Positions 9,618 through 19,400 of a stretch of DNA of 28,271 nt are shown here, piece after piece. The notes beneath the pieces were generated by a model that ran no database searches, was not told the origin of the DNA, and saw nothing but the letters and a program-made list of their open reading frames with translations. The DNA is taken from positions 1 through 28,271 of the forward strand of contig CALSCQ010002262.1 in NCBI GenBank assembly GCA_943704525.1, written 5' to 3'. The translations under genes and the position numbers were made by a program. The stretch is from Pigoraptor vietnamica (taxonomy: Eukaryota > Opisthokonta > Filasterea). Position 1 is the first letter of the stretch; each line of letters begins with the position of its first letter.

Positions 9618-10189
9618 TTGTAACCGTTGTAACGCAAAATGAAAAGGTCTGGCGTTGGCTAATCTGGCGTTAGAGTGCCGCGAAAACAGGGACTGAAGTA
9701 CGCACGCTCAAAAACCGATGGTCTGTGCGCATCACATTTGCTGCCTCTTCACTCGGTATTCAGGGCACGAGTGTTGCGATGTGAGTGCGCGTGCGCGCCC
9801 GTGTGAGAAGGGCTCGGTCGAAGGGAGAGTTCAACGAATGAGCGACGCCGCGGTGGGTGTGCGTGTGCGTGTGTGCGAGAGTGCGTATGGTTGTGCGTGT
9901 GTCTGAGTGCGTGTGCGTGTGTGTGCGTGTGTGTGGGTGTGGGTGTGTGGGCCGGTGCGTGTAAGAGGGAGCTCGTCGTCGGGGCAGCTTCTTTCCACAG
10001 CGCTACGCCGCAACCACGGAAGACGCGGGGAGACAAAGGCGAACATTCTCGGCGGTTACAATAGATTCGGTAGAAGGGCGTGCAGTGTGCTATGTAGTGG
10101 GCTTATTGTGGATGGCTGATCTTCCATCCATGAAACCCCCACTGTACACCATACACGTTACGGTCTGTCCCATGTCCACTCATTCCACG
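9618..10189. other. Intergenic region upstream of the glycosyltransferase-like gene
   Basis: This 572-bp gap lies between the start of one minus-strand gene and the end of the next. Next to the start codon are paired direct repeats: TTGTAAC at 9618-9624 and 9627-9633, and TCTGGCGTT at 9648-9656 and 9663-9671. A GT tract follows. No open frame here looks coding apart from translated repeats. Confidence 0.6.
9853..9949. repeat. Interrupted (GT)n microsatellite
   Basis: GT and GTGCGT runs with short interruptions. The tract is intergenic, about 240-330 bp upstream of the glycosyltransferase-like start codon. Confidence 0.9.
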
Positions 10190-12772
10190 TTACGCAACGC
10201 TCTTCTCGCACAGTGCGCGCAGCCGCCGCCCGTCTACCTCCCCAAACGCGTCCCTGAACCGCTCGGCGACCGCAGCGACCGTCGCGCGCGCGTCGGGCGA
10301 TGCCGCCGCCACCACTTTCTTGAGGCAGTCCACGCCGAGCACTTCGGTGTACCGGCGCAGAACGCGGTGCGCGGCCATGTCGTGGAACACCTGCACGCAC
10401 GCAGCCTCCTCCCCGGGCGGCAGATCGTCAAGCCGTATCAGCGTCTTCCGCTCGAGGACCAGCCGGCCGTCGCCTGCGGGCCCGTGCACCGCGACGACGC
10501 GCACCTCCTCCCCGTGTTCGTACGCGTGCAGCGCCTGTCCGAAGAGCGTCAGCGCGAGGCGGCGCCGCGAGCGTGCACGCTCACTGGTTGTCTGCGTGGC
10601 GTAGTTTCCGTCGAGGGCCTGGCGCAGGTGATTAAAGGCCCTCTCCGTTGACTGCCGCGAGTCCGCGCGCTGCTCCTCGAACCGCATGCGCTCAAAGTGG
10701 GACACGGTGTCGTTGATGGCGGCGGCAGTTGCGTCGGACGCGTTGCGCGAGAATGCGAAGGTGCGGTGTGTGTGGATGAGGACATTGAGCGCCCTCCTTG
10801 CGTCGATGTGCAGGTTCTCCAAGGCATCGTCGCCTTCGTACCCCGGTATGCGGCTCATGCGGCTCACGGCGTCATCCAGCACTCGCTCAGCCGCCATCTC
10901 GGCCGCCGTCCTGGCGTCGTCCTCCACTTCCTCCTGCTCCTCCACAGCCGCTTCTACGCCATTCTCCGCCTGCATCGGCGCTGCCTCTCCGAGCGCAGCC
11001 GTGTAGGCGTGGAAGGCCTTTGCGACCGCCCGACGGAGCACCTGCGGGCCCGTCCCGTCGTGGTAGTTCTGCGACCACTCGATGAAGTGCCCGCCCCAGA
11101 GTGTCTCGCCGTCGTCGTACACGAGGTCTATCGCGGGGCCGAAGGGGTAGGGCCTCTGCATTCGGTAGCGCGCGTAACGGTAGACGGCCCGGTAGATGCG
11201 CACGGCCTCGTTGTGGCGCCTGTCGTCGTCGCACGTGGGCACGGGGATTGCATGGCAGAGGGCCAAGCTCGACACGTAATTCGGGCACGCCGGCTTTGCG
11301 AGGGGCGCGTAGGCATTCGCGCGCAATTCGGGCCCGCCGTGGTGCCCCGTCCACACGATGTTGTCCCTCTGATGCACGGCTATATCGGTGGGGACGACGT
11401 CCGTCCAGCACTGTTCGACGTCCGCCAGCGTGCGCAGCTCTCCTGTCTGCGCGTGCGCGAGGCGCAGCGCCTCACCTTCCCTGTGGGCGCGAAGAAATGC
11501 GATGACGGCCTCGTGCGCGTTGCCTATTTGCTTGCGGCGGCATACGTAGCACCACGACCGCCCGCACGTGTCGCAGCGCATGTTAGCGCAGTTGTCGTCC
11601 TTGCGGCCCAGGCGGACGGCGAGCCCGCTCTCCGCACACCACGGGCACTTGACGGCGGTCGCTTCGAACAGAAGGCGCGCGAAGGACGCGGCGACGGCGC
11701 GCGTGTTCGTGTCGTTCGGCGCCACTTCCGACATGAGCGTGGCCTTAAACTTATCCCCTGGCTTGGCGTAGAGCTCTGTCACGTGGGCAGGCTGAGCGCA
11801 CGACTGCACGTGCTGCGCGGCGGGGTTCGCGGCGTTGACGAGCGCGCAGCATCCTGTGCACAAGCGCGCGCCGCACCCGCACGTGACTACGACGGGCAGT
11901 CGGCCCCGTCTCTCACCGAGCATGTGCGTGCCGAGCACGTGGACGCGCGTGCATAGCCGCGCGGGGCACGCCACGACGATCTTGTTGCCCTGTGCGACGA
12001 GTGCGTTGAAGCGCCCCTCGCTGTTCCGCGACGCCTCGTGAAGTCGCTGCGCCAACAGGCGTGCCTTCATCTTGCCTGCGGCGTGCTCGAGCTTGCTGGC
12101 GTACTCCGCCTCGCCGGCCGCGCGCTTCCTGTCGATGGTGCGCTCGACGGCGGAGACCAGCGCGGCTAGCGACAGAGGACGAGTGCACGCAAAGTTGCAC
12201 AGCGCCGTCCGCACGTGCGGTTTGCTTGCCATATCAATCGCGCGCCCAGCGAAGCAATCGTCGCAAACGACAGTGCCGCAGCCCTCGCACACGGTGAGGT
12301 CGTCAGGAGTGTCCTCCATGCACGACACGCACGAAACCTTCAAAGTGCCGGGGGCGTTCCGCAGTTGCGCCACGGCGAGCGAGACGGCCCCATTGTCGAT
12401 GCGTTCAGTAGGTGCGGTGGACGACAGCTGGGCCCACACGGCGGGCGCGCCCTTGGGACCAAAGTACACGGCGCGGTCATCACGCCGCACGACAGCCGTA
12501 CCTGGCGTTGCTGTGGGAGCGCTTTGGGGTTCCCTATTCGCCGCTGGCTCCGAGACGTTATGGTGCATGTCATTTTGCTGATCGCTTTTGTCGACGGACA
12601 CTTCTGCCGGAGAGGCCGCATTAACAGCTTCGGTCCGCCTCCGCCGCCGCCGCCGCGTGCCGTCATCCTGTTCAGCGCGGCGCTTTCTCGATTGAGCTGA
12701 TGGTGGAACTGGCGTCAAAGTGCTCGGTGGCGGTGCCGTGGCCAATTCGAACAACTGCTCGTATTCATCCAT
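10190..12772 (-). CDS. RBR-type (RING-IBR-RING2) E3 ubiquitin ligase, intronless
   Basis: A single open frame gives 860 residues from the ATG at 12772 (MDEYEQLFELATAP). The frame extends 31 codons further upstream without another ATG, ahead of an in-frame stop. A basic stretch at about 29-48, with a run of seven Arg, looks like a nuclear localisation signal. RING1 lies at about 148-196 (CVSCMEDT, CEGCGTVVCDDC, ALCNFAC), the IBR at about 269-325 (CPARLC, CGCGARLCTGCC) and RING2 at about 376-411 (CPWC, DDNCANMRCDTCGRSWCYVC). RBR ligases take ubiquitin from an E2 onto a RING2 Cys; by alignment this is Cys 395 in DNCANM. The usual His two residues later (GCxHM) is Asn here. About 450 residues follow RING2 with no domain I recognise, including an acidic Glu-rich segment (VEEQEEVEDDA). 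A UBE2A-type E2 gene lies in the same window, but nothing shows the two work together. The absence of introns contrasts with most neighbours. Confidence 0.88.
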   Translation of the reverse strand: MDEYEQLFELATAPPPSTLTPVPPSAQSRKRRAEQDDGTRRRRRRRTEAVNAASPAEVSVDKSDQQNDMHHNVSEPAANREPQSAPTATPGTAVVRRDDRAVYFGPKGAPAVWAQLSSTAPTERIDNGAVSLAVAQLRNAPGTLKVSCVSCMEDTPDDLTVCEGCGTVVCDDCFAGRAIDMASKPHVRTALCNFACTRPLSLAALVSAVERTIDRKRAAGEAEYASKLEHAAGKMKARLLAQRLHEASRNSEGRFNALVAQGNKIVVACPARLCTRVHVLGTHMLGERRGRLPVVVTCGCGARLCTGCCALVNAANPAAQHVQSCAQPAHVTELYAKPGDKFKATLMSEVAPNDTNTRAVAASFARLLFEATAVKCPWCAESGLAVRLGRKDDNCANMRCDTCGRSWCYVCRRKQIGNAHEAVIAFLRAHREGEALRLAHAQTGELRTLADVEQCWTDVVPTDIAVHQRDNIVWTGHHGGPELRANAYAPLAKPACPNYVSSLALCHAIPVPTCDDDRRHNEAVRIYRAVYRYARYRMQRPYPFGPAIDLVYDDGETLWGGHFIEWSQNYHDGTGPQVLRRAVAKAFHAYTAALGEAAPMQAENGVEAAVEEQEEVEDDARTAAEMAAERVLDDAVSRMSRIPGYEGDDALENLHIDARRALNVLIHTHRTFAFSRNASDATAAAINDTVSHFERMRFEEQRADSRQSTERAFNHLRQALDGNYATQTTSERARSRRRLALTLFGQALHAYEHGEEVRVVAVHGPAGDGRLVLERKTLIRLDDLPPGEEAACVQVFHDMAAHRVLRRYTEVLGVDCLKKVVAAASPDARATVAAVAERFRDAFGEVDGRRLRALCEKSVA

Positions 12773-13435
12773 CGTCAGACGGGCGCGCGACCAGGCTGAC
12801 ACTGCCAGTGACTCGCCGTGCCCACGACGGCTGGGGGTGAGTAATGGCCCTTCAGTCGAATCCAACGTGCATCAAAAGTGGTTCGCAGCCCGTTTGTGTC
12901 GCTGTGGGCAGAGTGCTGGTGGGGCGTGCTTATATATGTTGTTAATGGGTTATCTCTGAAGCTTTAACGAGCTGACGTTTGCGTGACTGTTCGCTTTTTC
13001 ACCAGTGAGTGAACGGTGTGTAACAGGTAACATGAATCAATTGGTAACTGCCAAATATTTCTTACCCAAATATAGACATAGCGGGTTTTTCAAATTTCGC
13101 CGAAAGGATGTGTTGGATGCCTATTTTAGGTGCATTTCGAATTCTTTATTGCCTTGTATGTAAGGTTCCGGGGGGTGTGACTGCGCCTGTCAATGACCAA
13201 CGAGAAACACCGTCGCTTGAAAATCAGCCACATTGCGCGCACAACTTGCGAAGGCGCACGCTCGTGCTCTTACGAACGTGTTGCGTGTTCGGCAGAAAGG
13301 TGCTTGCCGCAGCACGGGATCTCTCTACGGTGAGTTGGACGCGCGGCTGAATTTGACAGTTGGATGCACTTGTCGCATCACACTCATCCGCTCCCTCTAT
13401 CGTAGGCACTGCCCTGTCGGCAATTCGCCGTAGTC
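12773..13435. promoter_or_regulatory. Divergent intergenic region between the RBR ligase and the giant secreted protein gene
   Basis: 663 bp separate two divergent start codons. An AT-rich island at about 13020-13150 contains CCAAATAT twice (about 13050-13075). Three GTAAC cores lie at about 13019-13048, two of which read as Myb-type YAACNG (TAACAG, TAACTG). A TATATAAG on the minus strand is listed separately. No gene is seen here. Confidence 0.5.
12929..12936 (-). promoter_or_regulatory. Candidate TATA box for the RBR ligase gene
   Basis: TATATAAG on the minus strand, about 157 bp upstream of the chosen ATG at 12772, in a GC-rich background. The spacing is plausible for a short 5' untranslated region, and the position also supports a start at 12772. 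Transcription start data would be needed to confirm it. Confidence 0.4.
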
Positions 13436-16400
13436 ATGGCTCCGCACGGGGCTTTGTGGAGGTCCCTCGCTCTCGTGGCCATTGTGCTTGCAGCCGGCGC
13501 GCACGCTGATCCCGCGACTTTCTCGTATCCCGTGGGCGCCAACCCCGTCGGCGCGCACGGCGCAACGGCCTCGCTGACCCTTGATGTCGGCGCGTGCACC
13601 GACGGCCGCGGGAATGCGACCGGCACGGTGACTTTCCCCACGATTTCCGCGACGCCCGTCACGGACATGGCATTCGCTGTCGACTGCAACGCGCTCGCTG
13701 CGGGCACCGGCGCCATGTGGAAGGCGACAAAGGCGGGCTTTGCGGCGACGTGGAATCTGCCACTGGGAGGGCCCGCGCTGCCCCTCACGGACTGTGCGCT
13801 GCAATTCGACAATGTGCTCGACGGGGGCGTCGACAGGTCCCTCGTGACGGTCACGTGCTCCCTCGGCTCGGAGCTGCAGTTGATTGCGACGTACCCCGCA
13901 ATCGGCAACCCCAACATCGTGGCCAAACTGAAGACGAGCGCCTCGATCAGCCTCACCAATCTCATCGGGCGCGTCTCGGTCTTTGCGGATGCGCTGCCCG
14001 GCGGCGACATTGTGGACAGCGTCCTCGGGAAGGTGTTCTCGGGCATCTCCGGCGCCGTCGACGTCACTATCGACCCGCGCGGTCCTTACATCATCGCCAA
14101 GTCCGTTTTCACCGCGTTTGGACAGGCGGGCGCGACGCTCGACCTCTATCTCGGCAAGTTCCCGACGGAGAACGGGCCCATCCAGGGCGCGACGGCCATC
14201 TTTCGCCTGCCGACGACCGGCGCCGACATCCCCTCGATCCTCAAGCCCGTGTTTGACCTCTCCCTCGACGAGGCGCGCGTGTATCTCTCGAAGACGGCCG
14301 TGCGCGTTCTGATTAACGGCACGGCCACGGACGTCGACGCCGGCGTGTCGTTTGTGGGCATCCTGTCGCCCACGGGGACGTCGCTGACCGGGCTGCTCGG
14401 GCAGCTGGGCGGGTCGGACTTCAACAAGCAGTTGCAGGCGTCCAAGATCACTGTCAAGGGCGTCATTGCGAGCACGGTGACGCAAAAGTTTGTGGCCGAA
14501 CTCGCGGGAAATTTCGACGTGGCGAAGGGCGTTACGATCAAGAAGTTGTCGTTTGAGGTCGAGTCGACGGCGGCGCCGCCCTCAATCAAGTTTGGCTTTG
14601 GGGCGACGCTCGACGTGGGTGATGCCTGTGTGCAGTGCTGTGTGTCTGTGCGTGCATGTGTTGGAGTGGGCGTTTACGACGGGCGTGCATTGATTTTGAC
14701 TTTTTGTGCGCTGCGCTTGAGAGTGTGCGTGCGGCGTCTGAGTGCTTCCGCTGTGCTTGCACCGGTTTTGGTGTGTTGTGGGCTGCGCGTGCTGTCCATG
14801 TGTGTGTGCGGTGGCTGACATGACCAGCATGCGACAAGAACCCCGCTGCACTTATTGACGACGCCGTAACTGTCCCGCAGGTCATTTTCTCGAAGGGGTC
14901 GGCGAATGAGAAGCTCGTGACGTTCGAGGGAAAGATAACGATCGGCGTTCTCCCGGAGGGCGTCTCTCTGGACTTTGCGTTCTCCGCAAACAGCGCCACG
15001 CCGTGGAACAATCCCCTCGGCATCTCGGACCGTGTCTCGATCGTCTTCCCGCTCGTGCTCAAGATGGGCATTCTCATTACGCCCTCGCCCCCCTTCCTCG
15101 TCCCGAAGTCGTTTGGCGTCGCCGGCGGCATTATGATCGGCACGGTGCGTGAACGCCAGTACGCTCTCACGCACTCGCTCACGCACGCACCAGACAGTCC
15201 CACGTGCGCGCTTCACACCTCTTGCCCACATGCACTCGCTAATGCTGCACCCACATTTTAATCGCAGAACAACGCGACGGCCACGCGGGCGGACGTTGCG
15301 TTTGCGGCGGACCTCACCGACCCGACGAAGGACGTGATCAAGGTGGACGGGAAGAACATCAAGTTCAGCTCGATGGTGCAGAACATTGCCGGCTGCGACA
15401 ACTGCCTTGGGTTCTTTGCGCAGGTCATGGACTCGTACATGTCGTTCGGGAGCATCTCGGTCAGCTTCAACCCCAGCGGCGAGCCCGTCAACGTCGGCAC
15501 GGGCAGCGCGCAGATTATCGTGCAGCCGGGCCTCTTGATCGACATCACCGACATGAAGGTCTATTTCGTCTTCAACGTCCGGCGCGCCATCCTCAAGGCC
15601 AGCAAGGGCGGCGTCGAGGCGCTTGTCGACATGGCGCCCGTCGATTTTGCCGGCATCCTCACGATCAAGAAGTACACGGGCCCCGCGGCGGCGCGCCGTG
15701 CGATCGAAGCTGAGGACCCCGCTAGCGCGAGCCTCTTCCGCTGGAGCGAGCTGGCCGGCAGCGCCTGCGCACTCCTGGACGCTCCCGCCGCCGTCCCCAT
15801 GGAGTCGGCACAGGACGCCGTTGGTCCCGAGCACGTGCAGGAGCTGCCGCGCTCGCGTCGTCGCGCCTCTGCCCGCCGCAAGGGCCGCGAGGACGACCTT
15901 CCCCCGTTTGCCGAGGTCATTCTGCAGTCGACGCCGAGCGTTTACCTGCGCTTCGAGTCGTCGGACGGCGGCGTTCTGGTGAACTCTGGCACTGCGCCCG
16001 CGCGCAACTACACGGCGAGCATGCCGCTTGAGCTGGACGAGGGCTATCTCGGCAACGGCGCCATCCTCGCGCCCACGGCGACGGTCCCCTTCAGCATCAG
16101 CTCGCTCTCGGACGGCCACCCGACCTTTTCCGAGTTCTCGGTGGAAGCGTGGGTCTACTTTTCGCCCGACAACGCCGCGATCAAGGAGTCGCTGGTCATC
16201 TACGAGAGCGCCCCGTTTGTCGCGTCGGCCCCGCGGGCCGACCGCATCCGCGTGTCTGTGACGACGCGCGCGTCCATCGCCGTCGAACTCTCCGAGACGG
16301 AGGACTTTGTGGAGACGCGCGCGCTGACGGTCGACACGGGCGACTGGGTGTACGTCGCCGTAGTCGTCTCACTCTCGTCCATTCGCGTTTACATCAACGG

Positions 16401-19400
16401 GTTCGCGTCGGCCACCAGCGAGCGCCTCGCGGTAATTCCGCTCTACGGCGGCGCCGCCAAGCTGGGACCTTACTGGGGCGAGGGCACGCCGGACCCCGTC
16501 GTCGTGGACGAGTACGCTGTGTATGCGCACGCGCTCTCGCACGAGGAGGTGTGGGCGCACTACCAGGCCTTTGACGGCGCGGACGCATACTCGTGGGCGG
16601 TCGCCAGCCAGCTCCCCTCGGTCTACCAGCGCTTCGACAGTCTGGACACGGCGCCCGACGCCGGTGCGAGCGACTTTGGCAGCGGCAAGGCGCAGCCGAA
16701 CACGGACTTTGACGACGGCCTTATCGGAGACGCCCTCTCGCTGTCGACGGCGGCTGCGTCCGGGTACACGGTCCCCCCGGGCTTCCTCAACGGCGCGCAG
16801 CTGACGGTGGAGATGTGGGTCAAGGCGGACGCGAACATGAGCTGGGCAAACGCCCCTTCGCCCGTGTTGCTGCTTGACGGCCAGGACTCGCCGTACTTTC
16901 AGGGCGCCAAGATCGCGATCGCCATCAGCCAGAAGGGCACGCTCATGGCGCGCGTGGGCGACATGGCCCTGTTTGATTTCGAGGGGCGCACCATTGACCC
17001 CGACACGTGGACGTACGTGGCGCTGACGGTTGGCGAGACGGAAGTGAACGGGTTCCTCGACGGCGCGAACGTCGGCAGCTTCCCGTGGACACCCGCGCCT
17101 GTTCTGCTGGGCCCGTTTGCCGTTGGCTGCTCGAGCGACACGGACTGCGTGGGCACGTTTGTCGGCCTCATTGACGAACTCGTGCTCTATCCTAGCGAGC
17201 TCTCGGACGAGGCCATCTTCTCGCACTATGCCCTGCTCTCGCCGCCGTTTGAGGCACAGCTGTCCGGCGCCATTCTGCGCGATAGTCCGGACGTGTACCT
17301 CCGCTTCGAGGACGCCGGCGACGCCGACCTGCTGAACGAGGGCAACGAGGAGTATTCAGTGACGCCGAACTCGGAGACGCTGAAGACGGGCAACGACTCT
17401 GCGCCCATTCCCGGCGTGCGCGGGACGGCCGCCATCGGGACCGTCATGGGACCGCTCTTTTCGGCGGTGACTGGGGAGCAGTCGGACGCGTGCACGAGCG
17501 ACGGCATCGCGTTTGAGTTCTGGGGGCGCGACTTTGACCTCGCGAAAATCAACGGCATTGTGTTGTGGGGCACGCTCTTCCGCGGCGACAACTACGCGTT
17601 CGGCATGGACAGCGGCAAGCTTTCGTTGAGCGGCGGGATGAATGCGCAGATTGACGTCGCAGAGGCCACGCGCGCCGCCCTCCCGCGCGACGGCGACGGC
17701 GTCGAGTACACGCACTTTGCGCTCACGTGCAGCAAGGAAAGGCTCACGCTGATGGTCGACGGCAACATTATCGCGACGGCCCCCGTCGCAAGTGGGGGTT
17801 CGTCGTCCAAATTCATCTCGCACTACATCTCCTTTGGAACGACGGTCGAGTCGACGACGCCGACGCTCACCGCCGTCGACGAGTTTGCGTTCTACCGCAC
17901 GGCGCTCTCCCCCGCGCGCCTGTACAACCACTACGTTCGCGGTCGCTTCGGGGCCAAGTCTCGCGGCGTCGCCATTTCGAACCTCGACCCCCTCGTCTTT
18001 TTCCGCTTTGAGAGCACGTCGTCTCTCTCCAACTACGGGTCGCTGCCCCTCCCGGCAATCGATCTCGCGTCGAGCGACGCGGTGGTCGTCGGCCAACCGA
18101 GCGGCCCCCTACCCGACGACGGCATTACGCAGGAGGCGATGACATCGGCGCGGTTCTGGGGCAACCCTCTCCCTGTGCCGGGCACTGCGAACGCCGGGCG
18201 CTTCGAGGCGCTCACCGTCGACATTGCGTTCCGCCTCTTTGAGCTGCCGTGCGTTCCTGGGCACATGACGCTGTTCGCGGGCCACTTTGGGGGCGCGTGG
18301 ACGCACACCGGCGCCGTCTCTCTCGAGGTGATGTACGCGAACAAGAAGGCGTGGCTGCGCGCGACGGCCGTCGGCGCCGGGCAGGTCGACATGTTTGAGG
18401 TGCAGAAGGACGCCGTCTACGAGCTCACGCTGATTTTCGACGAGGGCGGCGTGTCGGTGTACGGCTTTGTGCCCGTGATTGGCATCACGCTCGTGCACCG
18501 CTCGCTCTGGGAGCCCTCGATCGACCCGTTCACGTTCACCATCGATGGCCTGCACCTCGGCGGTTCCCCCGCTGGCCAGTCGCTGAACGACATGGGCCTC
18601 TACGGCGAGATATCGCTGTTTGCTGTGTACGGCGACGCGCTCACCGAGGACGACCTCGTCCCCCGCAACTGGCAGGGCGCGACGGTCGACGCCGGCGACG
18701 AAGGCGATGGCATGGACGACGGGACGGACGGCGGGGTTGAGCGGCGCGAAGCCCTCTCCGTGTTTGCGTATTACGAGCGGAGCTACAGCGCGGACGAGGA
18801 CTACCTCGACGCCTCGGTGCAGCGCCGTGACGATCCCGCCCCCGTGGACGGCCCGCAGCTCGCGATCAAGTTCACGCCGACGGACCAATACTTCCGCGTG
18901 AACGGACAGGTGACGCTGCTCAAGACGATCGACGCGCGCCTCGTGCTGGACGTGCGTCAGACGGAGCTGTACGGCGAGGCCGGTTTCCGCCTGGGGAATC
19001 TCTTCTCGCTCACGTTTTTCCTGCGGTCGACGGGCTTCCCTGGCTCGGATGGCTTCAAGTTCACGCTGAACGGCACCTTCGAGCAGAACGTTTGGGCCGA
19101 GCTGAAGAAGGCGGGCGTCGCCGTCGCGCAGCAGTTTGCAGAGGCGGCCACGCAGCAGCTGGACTCTGCGAAGAACTCGATTGGCAACGCCAAGGCGAAG
19201 CTGGACGAGGCGAAGGCTGCCGTTGAGCGCGAACGCCAGCGCGTGCAGCAGAAGTTCACGGACGCACAGAACGACATTCGGTCGAAGCGCGACTCGTTGT
19301 CGTCGCTGCAGGCCTCATGCGACGACTACTGCGACAACTGCAAGTGGTACAAGCCATGGTGGGTGTTTGGCGCGTGTGTTGAGCGGCTTTGTGTTTGATT

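Noticed and set aside
8460-9623. 387-codon plus-strand open frame
   Set aside because: It is antisense to the glycosyltransferase-like exon. Arg-rich, no domain, and explained by high GC at third codon positions of the real gene.
10697-11956. 419-codon plus-strand open frame
   Set aside because: It lies antisense within the RBR ligase and is rich in Arg/Val/Ala with no motif; a shadow frame of a GC-rich gene.
12773-12865. Upstream extension of the RBR ligase by 31 codons
   Set aside because: The frame is open but has no ATG (only TTG) before an in-frame stop, and a candidate TATA box fits a start at 12772.
13397-14485. 362-codon minus-strand open frame
   Set aside because: It is antisense to the first exon of the secreted protein, which has a clear signal peptide on the plus strand.
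14615-14818. Read-through of the first intron of the secreted protein gene giving a Cys/Leu-rich tail
   Set aside because: A good GTGGGT donor and CCCGCAG acceptor join strands in frame. The tail is a translated GT-rich intron.
14674-16119. 481-codon minus-strand open frame
   Set aside because: It is antisense to the LamG-rich exon and crosses two well supported introns of the plus-strand gene. It shows no signal or domain.
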